Origin: Littorina saxatilis
Lineage: Eukaryota > Mollusca > Gastropoda > Littorinimorpha > Littorinidae
Direction: 5' to 3'
Assembly: GCF_037325665.1 (NCBI RefSeq)
Contig: NC_090255.1
Coordinates: forward strand, 32,038,504 to 32,102,503
Length of the DNA stretch: 64,000 nt
A program made the translations under genes and the position numbers. Below are positions 48,402 through 60,400 of this stretch, piece after piece; within the stretch, counting starts at the first letter, position 1, and each line of letters opens with the position of its first letter. The notes under the pieces are model-generated. The model searched no databases. It was not told the DNA's origin and saw only the letters and a program-made list of their open reading frames with translations.

Positions 48402-49355
48402 TACACACACATACTGATGTCATCTGACTTACTTGGTATCACAAAAGGTGCTGCCTTGCCGGTTTTTGCTGAAAAATAACTCCGAGACAATTAGATTCAA
48501 TGAATACAATGATACAAGTAACCGGCAAGTCATAAATCCAAGAAGGTGTGGGGACCGACACAAAATAGGCTGGTTGTGGGGTCCGTCACAGAGAAATTAG
48601 GTCGAAAGTGGGGTCCGACACAGAAAGTGGGGACCGACACAATGAATTATGGGAACCGTCACGCCTACGTCACAAAAGTGTGTGGGGACCGAACACAGCC
48701 AATTTCACTGACTACTTTTGTTGTTTTTATTATTACGGCTGTTTGGATGGCCCTACAATCTTGAAACTTGGGCTGTCTGCTACAGACATGTTGAACTTTT
48801 TGCTGGACCAACGACAGTTCCAAGCAGGCATTTTTTGGTAGGATATTTCTTGCCGATGCTACGAATTATGCAGTTTTGCAGTAAAGTGGAAGGCATTCTA
48901 CCTAATAACGGCTAAAATATCAAAAACCTTCAATCCAACAGCACCTAGGCATGTAGTGTAAACACTCACAGATCTAACAAGACCATTCTCAGAGAGCAAC
49001 ATTGCGTAATACTACCATAAATGGATGTTTTGTCCGCGAATTTTGGCGTGTGGGAACCGAGTGGGAACCGAACACAAAGGGTCAGGGCACCGGACACAAA
49101 GCGTAGGGGAACCGTCACAGTGTCACCGGTGTGGGGTTAGGGGGAAGAATTTACCCGATGCTCCCCAGCATGTCGTAAGAGGCGACTAACGGATTCTGTT
49201 TCTCCTTTTTACCCTTGTTAAGTGTTTCTTGTATAGAATATAGTCAATGTTTGTAAAGATTTTAGTCAAGCAGTATGTAAGAAATGTTAAGTCCTTTGCA
49301 CTGGAAACTTGCATTCTCCCAGTAAGGTAATATTACCAGCTATTGTGTTTTCAGC

Positions 49356-49462
49356 GTAGCAATAGGGCCCGATATTTAGACGAGACAAGTATAATGCCGA
49401 CGAGTCGAAGACGAGTCGCATTATACTTGTTCGAGTCTAAATATCGGACCCTATTGCTTCGA
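49356..49462. repeat. Hairpin inside the left end of the 4.68-kb element
   Basis: GCAATAGGGCCCGATATTTAG pairs with CTAAATATCGGACCCTATTG, and inner arms AAGTATAATGC / GCATTATACTT pair too. The outer copy of GAAAACACAATAGC follows at 49467-49480, making a nested inverted structure with the TIR. Confidence 0.8.
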
Positions 49463-50379
49463 TGAAAACACAATAGCGATTATATAGCTATTCTGACATA
49501 AAATTCTGTGTTAAAATCATGTTTTTGTCAGCAACAAGTACCAGAATGGTCCATGTCGTTGAGTGCAGACGACGGTTCCCTTTCCGCATGAAGCCACGGA
49601 AATAACCGAACATTGAAAAACCCACGGACATGTATTACGGAGAAAACTCGAGATAACCGGATGTTTAGCATTACGTCAATATGCTAGGAATCATATGACG
49701 TCATAACGTATCATGCTTGCCTACGTATATTGTATGTTCGAAAGTCTGACTTCTGTTGGGAATTCGCGTGGTGAAGACTGCGGTAAATCTGCAGATGATA
49801 AGAGAACAAGGATTGTCTCAGAAGAAACGACTAAATGTTTCAGACCAGTAACTTCATTTCAACATTGCACTATATACAATGGACGTTCTCTGTGACAGGA
49901 GAGTTTGCTGATTTTGTGTTAAACATTGGAGAGATCTTCTGCTAGAATCAGAGATAGGTCGCTTCAGATTGCAGCTTCTGGAAATTTGCTATCGACATTT
50001 GTAAAGCTGAAAAACATTCCCGAGAAGAATTTCAAGTTTGTAAAGCTGAAAAACATTCCCGAGAAGAATTTCAAGTTGTCAGTGTATGCTGTTGTCGATA
50101 GAAACATCGCCGCGTGGTACAGATGTGTAAACCGGAACCATGCGTCGGCCATTTTACTCAATATGCTTTTGGATGCCATTTTACTCAATATGCTTTTGGA
50201 TATTGAGTAAAATGGCCGACTTCGGCAGCAATATGCTTTGATGATAGGAAGAGACCATCCAATCACAGCCCCCAAATTCCCCCACGTGTTCATCAGAATA
50301 GCTTTCCAGTCTGATATACATGTACCAGAAAAAAGTGTGATCCTAACAATAACATGAATACTTAATTCAATATGTGCAG

Positions 50380-51290
50380 GAGCTACTTCGGCAGACCCAT
50401 ATGGCTAGTATCACAATGCAGGGAAGGTGAGTTCATTGATTTATGCTTTTTCCACCTTTTCTGTGTTTGATGTCAGCCGTGATTACCCAATGAGAACTTC
50501 AAAACATGTTGCTGACTTACGAAAACCCAACCATGACATCTGATGTAGTTGTGTAGCCCATCTAGAGGATAGAACATCTAATTTCGTGATAGCATAGCAA
50601 TGTTGTGTACCTGACTAAATCTCTGCACATCACAGTGAAGTCTTACTTTATGATCATATGATTCAATACCCCCCCTCCCCCCGACTAAACAACGAAGAGC
50701 AGGCACTACACACTCACATAACTACCAACTCCACAATGTCATTTCAGAATCAAGCAATCAGGAGAATGAAAGGATTCACCAGTGCTCCGCCACTCGGTTG
50801 GATAGCCATCACTAGGCACAACAAAATCCATTATTGAGGGTTTCTTGGTCGTTTCTGAAGCTAGGGCTTGGAAGCTTCACATACAAATATTCCTAAGAAA
50901 AATCCTTGTCCTTGAGTAAGATTCCCAGTGAATGGGGCCGAAAACAACAAAAATGAATACTATTTTTTTTTAAATCAAAACATTGTTAAATTTGTTATCT
51001 TACTCATTGTGAAAGTCTGACCAAATCTGCGACATTGAGGCAAACAAGTTGGGGTGGGCCTTTAACTAAATACTCTGAAACCAGCAGCTGCTTTAAGTAA
51101 TTGTATGTGTGTTGTCATTATGTACTGCTTGCACTAAATGCATTTTCTTTATCTCCTCAGAATCGAGCCACCCAGAGAAAGACCATTGACATGCAGGGCG
51201 CATAGTAAAACATATATGATTATGGCGTGCAAGTCGGTCGACAGGTGCCAGCCATTATCATCATAACAAGCGATGCAGATCATAGTTCCT
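50380..51290 (+). other. Candidate 3'-terminal exons of an unrecognised gene
   Basis: 50380-50426 has a TATGTGCAG acceptor and a GTGAGT donor. Two alternative downstream exons follow after CATTTCAG (50749) and TCTCCTCAG (about 51161); both begin AATCRAGCMAYC, as if one were a duplicate of the other. One phase gives ELLRQTHMASITMQGR then IEPPRERPLTCRAHSK and a stop. No family recognised and no upstream exons identified, so this is weak. It lies wholly inside the 4.68-kb TIR element. Confidence 0.25.
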
Positions 51291-51299
51291 TATGTTTTA

Positions 51300-53980
51300 T
51301 GTTGTGCACAAGTCCCTAGATCTGCTTTAATTTGAATGTAGAATTTCATTATCAGATAATTTGAAACATTTTGTTTAATTAAATTGTAAATACGTCCAAG
51401 TCAATTTGCAGCATTTTTTCTTTATTGTTCTTCTATATACCCTTAAAACTAACACATAGTAAAAACAAGAAATGTTTGTTCAAGGGAGATCATCTAAAGC
51501 TTTTTTTTTTAAATCTGTAAAATTGCATAGTGACATCCTCCAAAAATAAAATGTCTTAAGAATAAAGGTATCTACACGGGTTGTCTACCTATTTCTTGAT
51601 AGCTTTGCTTTTAAGTATAACTTTTTTTCTCAGAATATTTTTTTTAATAAGTTTTATTCAAGGGAGGCAATAAAACATATTTACAAAAATGTGTCCAATT
51701 GTGGGCTTACAAATATAAACATTTCTTGTAGCCCCAAGAAGTGTGTTTTGTCTTGTAACTATTGTGATTTGAGAGCTTTAGCACTGAATGCTTTGCATCC
51801 TAGTGTGAATAGCATTGTAAAGCTTGCCTCTTGCTAATTTAGTGCAGTAGAATAGAAAGCAGCCTACTCCACAATCTTCTTTCATATTCTGTGCATACTC
51901 CTTGACAAGAGAACCACGAGATTTGTTTTTATTCCGATGTTGCCTTTTCTATTCAATTAAATACTTAAATCCTACGTGCAACACAAACCTTTTTTGTGTT
52001 GGTTTGTTTGTTTATTTTTATATTTTGTAAGTATAGACCGTACTAGAGACCAGTCTTTCACCACCGTATGATTGATCTGGAAATCTCCGCTAAGCAGTTC
52101 AATAACATAATTAGTACATGGCTAAAGCATTTTTGCTACTCCACTCAAAATATGTCTAACTACGCACTCGTACTCTCTCCCTAACATAACACTTGTTCAT
52201 GCAAAATTGTTTGCGGATTAGTAAAATTTGCGTGAAATATTGAATTGCGAATTTTTTTTAATTTTTGTTGTTGAAAATTACGTAATCTTCAAAATAGATG
52301 AGTGTTTACTGAAGCGATAAACTATTTATACAAGTTAATAAGAATGGTTTGTAAGATCAAATACAAACCAGCAATACAACTGCTGTCGATAGATTACCCC
52401 CCTTGACTTCTCTGTCTGTTGGGTCAAACTACGCCAGACATTCCTCTTCTAGTGGCTCCATAGCATGAGATACAGGCTCCGAGGCAGAAACTGCTTCGTT
52501 CTGAACTTGAATACATCGGTTCCTCTCAGTTACATAGTCTTTTAATTCCTTCTGTCGTTTCAATGCAACAGGTAATCAAGCCTGTGAGTGTTGCATACTG
52601 TATCAAGTTCTGGTGTATTAGCGATCGAAAAGTTTACGAGGTAGTTGCAGAATCGATGTTTGTACGTACCTTTCTGGTCAGTTATCAGAGATAAAAATTG
52701 AAAACAAATGACATGTATGCAACATAAGAGGCTAAAATGCTAAGAAACTTGATGCCTCATCTGTCTCGGTTGCTAGTCTTCATCGTTCATAGCATATAGC
52801 AATACCATTTGTTGTGTAGAATCAATATGTTATTTTTTCTGAAATAAAATATTCACGAAGAGGGTTCGATTCTGATCGAGTGAATATATGTGTCAAAAGC
52901 TGAATAAAACAATGCGTTTGTCTTTGACTGGTGAAGTAGAGCTGAAGCTTTTTGTGCTGGATGTAAGCTTAGTTGGTTTTATCACACACACACACACACA
53001 CACAACCCTGATGTTTGTCAAAAATGTTGCATGTTCCTGCTTCACAAATGCCTGCACAAAAGCACACGGATGTACACGTACCTACCTACATACCCGTGCA
53101 AACAATCTACCACTGCAACACCACAGCCCCACACATTTATCCAAAAGTTGTCTGAATATCAATACTGGCAATCTTGGTATTGAACGGGGAACTCTACTTT
53201 CATGGCGTATGTGGTCTAGGTCTCATTTTATACATGCTAAACCACCCTTACAAAATAAAAAGCCACATCGTGTATGAGCTAATCGACTAAGCAAAAACCA
53301 GACACGCGAACAAACAAAAAACGAATACTTTGATTTTCAACAAACTTAATAACAGATTTAAGTAAATAATTATGCCATGCAAGGAACATTTCTATTGAAT
53401 TCGGTCGATGCTTAGATCTAGAAAAACACCAGCTCACTTTATGGGGATTTGAATAGTGCTGTTTCATGAGTTCCAGATCTAGACTGACAAGGTAGTAGAA
53501 CATTTATTTTTAGCTTGTAAAATTGAACTTGCCCTGCAGTCACCTTAAGTCGAACTGCTTTCCCTGCCACCGGGTGCAGCAGTTTGGCGGGGGGAGGGCC
53601 ATAGAGTCGGCAAACTGGGAGTGGAACTTGACGAAATGTCACCTAGGGCCTAGTACGATAGCTTCTCTTCGGATTGACGTACAAACAGCGTCAGGGCCGC
53701 TTCAAACTTACATACGGATTACGATTCCTATCCCCAGTTTCTCATGTTGGTAACCACTGGCTATTTGTCAGATGTGTCATTCTCCCACATTTGAACGATG
53801 CTGTAGTGCGAGCCGGTCAAAATGCCCTTTAGTTGTCAAACCACGTTCTCTTTTTCCGCACAAACTGTTTTGCGTTCCGGACCGGAACACACTGAGGAGA
53901 TGATCATTGACTATTTCTGATTGGACAATGATGCCAACGCCCACATGACCCTAGCTACAATGTCAAGGTCGGAAAGTCGT
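51300..53980. other. Interior of the 4.68-kb element without a recognised gene
   Basis: AT-rich; AATAAA at 51561-51566 and again near 51669. A (CA)n tract at 52984-53003. The 129-codon frame at 52888-53277 has no recognisable domain. Confidence 0.45.
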
Positions 53981-54049
53981 GAATTGCTACGCTGAAAACA
54001 CAATAGCTGGTAATATTGTACTACGTTGCAAGCCCCTGGAGCAATTTTT

Positions 54050-54408
54050 ACACCCCCGGTATAGGGGTGTGTATAGGTTTCGCTCGATGTGTTTGTTTGG
54101 GTGTTTGTTTGGGTGTTTGTGTGTTTGTGTGTTTGTGTTCGCATATAGATCTCAAGAATGAACGGACCGATCGTCACCAAACTTGGTGAACAGGTTCTAT
54201 ACATTCCTGAGACGGTCCTTACAAAAATGGGACCAGTCAAACACACGGTTAGGGAGTTATTGGTGGATTAAAATTATACAAGGACTTATACAGGGACATC
54301 TTCATGGTCAAAGGGAAATAACCATTCTCACTCAGTCACTGCCACCAACTGAGAAGGTTATTTCCCTTTGACGGGGGTGTTTTTCCTACCTCATAGGAAT
54401 TTCTTGTT
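54050..54408 (+). mobile_element. Helentron-like non-autonomous element, family 1, copy 2 (with empty-site proof)
   Basis: Inserted in the SINE tail: the flanks GAGCAATTTTT|TGATTAGTGC rejoin to match the uninterrupted GAGCAATTTTTTGATTGGTG at 3097-3116 of copy 1. No target duplication. Sub-terminal ACACCCCCG / CGGGGGTGT, stem TTCCTA-cctca-TAGGAA, end TTTCTTGTT. Contains an expanded GTTTG-type tract (54090-54140). Confidence 0.88.
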
Positions 54409-54555
54409 TGATTAGTGCTTTTGTGAACAAGAAACAAGTGGCTCTATCCCATTTCCCCCCCCCCCCCCCCCCCCTTTCCCAGTCGCGATATAACCTTCGT
54501 GGTTGAAAACGACGTTAAACACCAAATAAAGAAAGAAAGAAAGAAAGAAAGAAAG

Positions 54556-55923
54556 GTTTACAGCTTGGGGAAACCGGCTTATAACTTTGTACGCATGCAC
54601 TTTAGAGGGATGTACTATTTCTAACGTTGAAATTCGTGTGAAATGTAATTATCAATTATTGAAGGCGTATACTTATCGTCGTCATCGAGAAAGTAATGGT
54701 ATTTACATCTTTATCAAGGTAGAACTAATGACCTGCACTAATTTTACCTCGGTGCGGACTTGCTTACTAATCAATTGTCTTCTTGGCGGCACACTTTCCC
54801 TGGACCTTCCCCACACTTGAGTTAAGTTGAGGGATTGCCAAAAGAGAGTCTTGAACTATAATTCAGCAGGGCTGCGCATGCGCAGTTCAAACATTTCTGA
54901 ACCTTCAACGTCGAACAAATGACGTCATCTTTGTCTCGTTTTCGTACACAGTATTCGTTCGTTTCCCCCGAAACCTCAATATTGCTTGAATGTAACTACG
55001 ACTTGTAAACAAGATTGTAAATCATGTTATTTTCAAAGTTGAAAGTGAGTCCTCGTTCGCTGTCACGAGATCAAAGCAAAGCAGGTACTCTTTGGTATGA
55101 TTTAGCACGGGCGTGTGTGTACGGGTGACATTTACCATCACTGATAATTATTCATGATGTCTGGTGAGTGATTGGCTGGGAGAGAGTCACGTGGCTGATC
55201 GTGACGAATGGACCAGAAGGGACGACTTCAGTTTGATTTGTACGCGGGTAAAACAAAACTGGAAAATGCTTGGTGCATTAATGCAAGACCCACTCACAAA
55301 CACTCTCAAATTCATTGGCACTCTTTCCTAACCCATCGGGCGGGCACACACGCACGCACGTACGAACGCACACACACACACGCGCACAAGCACCTGCGCA
55401 CGCACGCACGCACGCACGCACGCAAGAGCACGCAAGAGCACACACCCTCCCCCCCACAGACATATACATACACACATACACACACACACACACACACTTA
55501 CTCACGCACCCCCCCCCCCCCCCACACACACACATACACGCACGCAAGTTATAAGTTTCACTATCTGTTTTCTCACTTTTTTCTTTTCTCTCCATAAAGC
55601 AACGTCGTGGAATACTCATCCATCCCACTCCTGTTTCAAGCAAGTCGTCCTACTTTCCTCGCCTTAGACATTTCTTCTCTCCTTTTTAAAACCGTCGTTT
55701 CTGTGGTGATGTTGGGGGTCGAAGATGGGGTTGGGGTGGTGGTCTGGTTATCTATTCCCAGCAGAAAGTAAAGCCTGGTGTTAAATGGGAAAAACTCGAC
55801 TTTGCGAAGTCTGCTTCACGAAGCTCACAGCACGACTTGATGCTTTTGCGCTGATTGTTCGGTAAAACGACTTCGAGAAGTCCACTTCTGCCTCCTTTGA
55901 GGGCAGCCTTCCGCCATGCACTG
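54556..55923. other. Spacer with CA/GCAC microsatellites
   Basis: CA/GCAC-rich tract at 55345-55545 with a C run at 55510-55523. Frames here are low-complexity. No gene recognised. Confidence 0.5.
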
Positions 55924-56269
55924 TTTGTTTGTTCGTTCATGGGCTGAAACTCCCACGGCTTTTACGTGTATGACCGTTTTTACCTCGCCATTTAGGCAGC
56001 CATACGCCGCTTTCGGAGGAAGCATGCTGGGTATTTTCGTGTTTCTATAACCCACCGAACTCTGACATGGATTACAGGATCTTTTTCGTGCGCACTTGGT
56101 CTTGTGCTTGCGTGTACACACGGGGGTGTTCGGACACCGGGGAGAGTCTGCACACAAAATTGACTCTGAGAAATAAATCTCTCGCCGAACGTGGGGACGA
56201 ACTCACGCTGACAGCGGCCAACTGGATACAAATCCAGCGCGCTACCGACTGAGCTACATCCCCGCCCCT
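55924..56269 (-). mobile_element. tRNA-derived SINE, head B and body B
   Basis: Reverse copy, bounded by a 12-bp duplication CGCCATGCACTG (55912-55923 and 56270-56281). It lacks the (GAA)n tail and part of the tail stem seen in other copies. Confidence 0.9.
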
Positions 56270-56884
56270 CGCCATGCACTGATGTGCTTTCGACTTTCGA
56301 CATCTTTATGTAAAGGTCGAATTCAACGCTTACTCAGCTTTGTTCTTTTATATATCTCATCTCATATTAAATTGTGTCTATGTCTATCCAGTACTTAATT
56401 TACAGAGCCCATTCTAACTCGACGTAACCTACTAATCAATGTTCCTTTTGTGTGTGACAGGGGAGGCTACCGCTCCTTTCACAACAGACTCTGCACCCGA
56501 GTTGTTGGCCTTTAAGTCAACACCGGTGGATTTCGTAGTGTTTCGGCACTCGGTTACATCTGGCGCTTGCGAGCAGGGATGGGACTCGGCATGATATGTT
56601 CAGGTAATGGCATAATATGACCACTGAACATTTTCGTGCTGTTCCCATTCTGCGAACTTGGGATGGACAACAAATATCATACTTAAAGGTGAGCATTCGT
56701 CTCAACATCATGCTCAACACTTACATTTTGACATTTAAAGTGACAACCCCTTCTCTCTTCAAAGCTGAACACGCTTTCTTTCCGCCTTACTTCTTTTACC
56801 TAGTTCAAAACATCTTAGAATTGCCTTTCTTCTCGAGGAGAACATCTTGTAAATCACAGTAGATCCACGGGTCAACTTTATGAC

Positions 56885-57100
56885 TTTACGGTATCCATGT
56901 CCCACTTCCGTGTCACCACTGTGGCACGTAAAAGACCTCGGTCATTCTGCCGTAAATACAGGTGGCTGATTACACCTGAACACGCACACACCAGGGTAGG
57001 CTATAGCGCGACTTTTGTGGCTGCTAGCTTTCCACCGGGAGGAAGTAAACCACATTTCCCAGCACTGGGATAATACTATAGAATGAAATGAAATGAAAAT
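56885..57100 (+). mobile_element. SINE fragment with (AATGA)n tail
   Basis: Contains CACTGTGGCACGTAAAAGAC, CTCGGTCATTCTGCCGTAAA and TAGAATGAAATGAAATGAAA, a tail type I associate with molluscan SINEs. The upstream tRNA-like part was not found. Confidence 0.5.
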
Positions 57101-57486
57101 CCGTCTTATATTTAACCGGGGACACAACCATCTTTCCACTGTGGCACGCTCCAAAATTCAACAGTATTTGCAGATTCCTGTTCAGAGTGGACACATATTG
57201 CGCCGAAACAATTGGGCAATTTGACAAAGGTTCCCTTTATGAAATAATTAACGTTGCAAAAATGTCGACGCTTTAAAGGCACACCTCTTCTCGTTTAAAC
57301 AGTTCCGTTTACCATCTCAAATCCGGCGTGACTTGTACGTACCTGGGATAAGACCATCGCTCGACTTTGTCACATACACAAAATCAACACCCTGACGGCA
57401 TGTCGTGGTAAGTTTGAATTTTTGTGTATTCATTATTTTCTTAAAAAGTCAAGAAAGACTTTTACTTAATCAATTCATCACCAAAA

Positions 57487-57878
57487 TTGGGGCGGGGATG
57501 TAGCTCAGACGGTAGCGCGCTGGATTTGTATCCAGTTGGCCGCTGTCAGCGTGAGTTCGTCCCCACGTTCGGCGAGAGATTTATTTCTCAGAGTCAACTT
57601 TGTGTGCAGACTCTCCTCGGTGTCCGAACACCCCCGTGTGTACACGCAAGCACAAGACCAAGTGCGCACGAAAAAGATCCTGTAATCCATGTCAGAGTTC
57701 GGTGGGTTATAGAAACACGAAAATACCCAGCATGCTTCCTCCGAAAACGGCGTATGGCTGCCTAAATGGCGGGGTAAAAAACGGTCATACACGTAAAATT
57801 CCACGGCGTGCAAAAAACACGAGTGTACGTGGGAGTTTCAGCCCACGAACGCAAAAAAAAAAAAAAAAAAAAAAAAAA
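57487..57878 (+). mobile_element. tRNA-derived SINE, head B and body B
   Basis: Full copy with a poly-A tail of about 28 instead of (GAA)n. The target duplication is ATCACCAAAA (57477-57486 and 57879-57888). Closest to the 1773-2150 copy. Confidence 0.92.
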
Positions 57879-57888
57879 ATCACCAAAA

Positions 57889-59348
57889 CGACCCCACTGT
57901 GCACAGACCCCAACCAGGCTGATCATTTTTGGTACGTGACCAAGTGGAGGGATATGGTCGTATCCGACGTTTAAGGCCTAGCCAGATCTAAGATGGTACT
58001 CCGAATCGTTTACACTCAACTTAAAATTAATTATTAAAAGTCCTACGGTTTTAAGCCATTCAGGACTTGAGTGTTTGTCCGCTTTAAAAAAAAAAAATTA
58101 AAAAATAAAAAGCACTGTGCCTTTAATACCCCCCCTCCTCCTCCTCCTCCTCCTCCTCCTCCTCCTCCTCCTATTTCTCTTCCTCGTCAGTATTTCTTCA
58201 TTCTGTTCATCAAGATGTCATCCGGCGTGTCATTGACCTGGTTGCCCTTGACCCTCAAAACTACCAGACGCGACCCCGAACAGACGTGCCGGGCCGTCTA
58301 GAGTTTTGTCCCTTCCCTTTTAGGAAGGAAGAGCACATTCGGGCGGGAGACTGTAACAGCTTTGATCCATTGATCGCTCCGGGCGCGTGCGTTTTAAGAT
58401 GATAGTTGCCAGTTGATCGTTGTGCGTGTTCTTTGATTCTTGAATGGTTTTGGTACGATTACAAGACTGAGAAGCTTCTGGTGATGACCTTTCGGCCTCA
58501 GCACTTCAAGGCCAATCATAGAAGACCTTCTCTGAGAAGAGTTGCGCCCTTTGAAAACGATTAAGCAAATAATGACACTCACATTCCTCGGAACTTCTCA
58601 GACAAATATATCTTGTTAGCTTTTACTTGGGCTGAGCACGAGTTGACCATTTCCAAGCCTTTTTGGGGCCAATTATTGACGACGTTCAAAAATAAATCTA
58701 TTGAGGTTTTCTTTTACTACGTGACCAAGTGAAGTGACTACTCCCAAGCACTTCTAATACAATTTTAAGCGACATACGGATATCACTCTATTGAGGTTTT
58801 CTTTTGGCTAAGCAAGAGTTGACTATTCCCAAGCCTTTCTCAGACAATAGACCTTTTCGGTATCTGAGCAACTCTCGCGAGACACGTTCTTTGTTATGCT
58901 TTGAACGTCGCGAGAACTTCGAACCTCGGCTTTCGCAGCTCGCGCGAGATCGCTGTACCACATGCTTTGCTATGCTCTGAAGTTTGCGAGAGCTTACGAG
59001 AGCTTGGAATACCGATAGGGTCTATTATAGACGACGTCCGAATATAACTCTCTCGAAGTTGTTTTTTTACGTGGGCTAATCACGAGTTTAACATTCCTCA
59101 GCACTTCTCAGCCAATTGTAGACTTTTTTATTTAATTTTATTTTTTTATTTTTTATTTTTTTATTTTTTTTAAATTTGTTGTTGTTGCCAATTGTAGACT
59201 AATTCATTCTTAAAAAGACACTAGTGGCTCTTGCGAAATAAAGTCATATGCAAATCTACACTGTGAACAGAGAACACCCAGACTGGGGATTGCTGGTATA
59301 TGACCAAGTGGAGGGATGGCTAATCATTCCCTATGCAATCGCCTGACC
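57889..59348. other. Degenerate tandem region with a palindrome
   Basis: Diverged repeats of GTGACCAAGTGGAGGGAT-type and CTATTGAGGTTTTCTTTT-type blocks (for example 57932, 58720, 59300; 58699, 58791). An (CTC)n tract at 58134-58172. A palindromic stretch at 58862-59035 (CTCGCGAGA, TCTCGCGC) resembles a foldback MITE. No gene recognised. Confidence 0.5.
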
Positions 59349-59407
59349 AAATCTGAGATGGTCAGCCGAAGTATTTTCACTGAAATGATTCTACCTTTAA
59401 GTTTTGT

Positions 59408-59714
59408 TTGTTTGTTTGTTTGTTTGCTTAACGCCCAGCCGACCACGAAAGGCCATATCATGGCGGTGCTGCTTTGACATATAACGTGCGCCACACACAA
59501 GACAGAAGTCGCAGCACAGGCTTCATGTCTCACCCAGTCACATTATTCTGACACCGGACCAACCAGTCCTAGCACTAACCCCATAATGCCAGACGCCAGG
59601 CGGAGCAGCCACTAGATTGCCAATGTTAAAGTCTTAGGTATGACCCGGCCGGGGTTCGAACCCACGACCTCCCGATCACGGGGCGGACGCCTTACCACTA
59701 GGCCAACCGTGCCG
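59408..59714 (-). mobile_element. tRNA-derived SINE, head D, (GTTT)n tail
   Basis: On the minus strand the head GGTTGGCCTAGTGGTAAGG with B box GGGTTCGAACCC leads into a body containing AGTGGCTGCTCCGCCTGGCG and ATGATATGGCCTTTCGTGG, ending in (AAAC)n. A ~58-bp imperfect direct repeat flanks it (59349-59407 and 59716-59774). Confidence 0.8.
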
Positions 59715-59842
59715 GTATCTGAGATGTTAAGGCGAAGTATTTTCACTGAAATGATTCTACCTTTAAGTTTTGTTAAAGCCTGATCATATTAATTTAGCGA
59801 AGTCGTCTTCGCAAAGTCTACTTCACAAAGCTTACTGCACAA

Positions 59843-60104
59843 AGCTTTGCCATAGAGTTATCGGTCAGAGCTTTGCCATAGAGTTATCGGTCAAAGCTTT
59901 GCCATAGAGTTATCGGTCAAAGCTTTGCCATAGAGTTATCGGTCAAAGCTTTGCCATAGAGTTATCGGTCAAAGCTTTGCCATAGAGTTATCGGTCAAAG
60001 CTTTGCCATAGAGTTATCGGTCAAAGCTTTGCCATAGAGTTATCGGTCAAAGCTTTGCCATAGAGTTATCGGTCAAAGCTTTGCCATAGAGTTATCGGTC
60101 AAAA
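59843..60104. repeat. 26-bp tandem repeat, about ten copies
   Basis: The unit contains GCTTTGCCATAGAGTTATCG. Copies are nearly perfect; the first one or two differ (GGTCAGAGC). Confidence 0.95.
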
Positions 60105-60202
60105 GACTTCGCGACGTCAACTTCGGGCTCAATGCAGGACAGCCATAACAAACTGAGTGGTACACGTATTGGTGTGCCAAGTGTTACTTTTGGTGGTGTA
60201 TT

Positions 60203-60400
60203 ATATCGTTAAGACGGGGAGGAAGTAGAGGTTACATGCCGAGTCTCAGTGATTATTAAAAATAATGGTCGAAGTTCGCGGATCATGAAAAATGCGAGCT
60301 TCAGCGATCTTTTTCATGACCGCGAACTGAGACCATTATTTTTTTATAATCACTGAGACGAGGTGTGTAACCTCTTTATTCCTCCTTTCTTCAGTTATTC
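60203..60400. mobile_element. Foldback MITE
   Basis: GAGGTTACATGCCGAGTCTC...GTGATTAT pairs with ATAATCACTGAGACGAGGTG...GTAACCTC, with an inner stem around 60262-60335 (GGTCGAAGTTCGCGGATCAT / ATGACCGCGAAC). The first ~24 bp (ATATCGTTAAGACGGGGAGG) recur at 61257-61280. Confidence 0.72.

Larger units (their letters stand above)
49335..54011. mobile_element. 4.68-kb TIR element inserted in the SINE
   Basis: The 29-bp inverted ends are identical (ACCAGCTATTGTGTTTTCAG... at 49335 and its complement ending at 54011). The target duplication AATATT flanks it (49329-49334 and 54012-54017), or 7 bp as TAATATT. The left end continues into a hairpin (49356-49462). Exon-like pieces lie at 50380-51290 with a plausible polyadenylation signal at 51561. 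No transposase recognised; it may be non-autonomous or carry a captured gene fragment. Confidence 0.7.

Noticed and set aside
49105-49133. RAG-type heptamer CACAGTG near the end of the long-arm element
   Set aside because: It lies about 10-20 bp inside the terminus rather than at the edge, no nonamer at a standard spacing was seen, and the motif is short enough to occur by chance.
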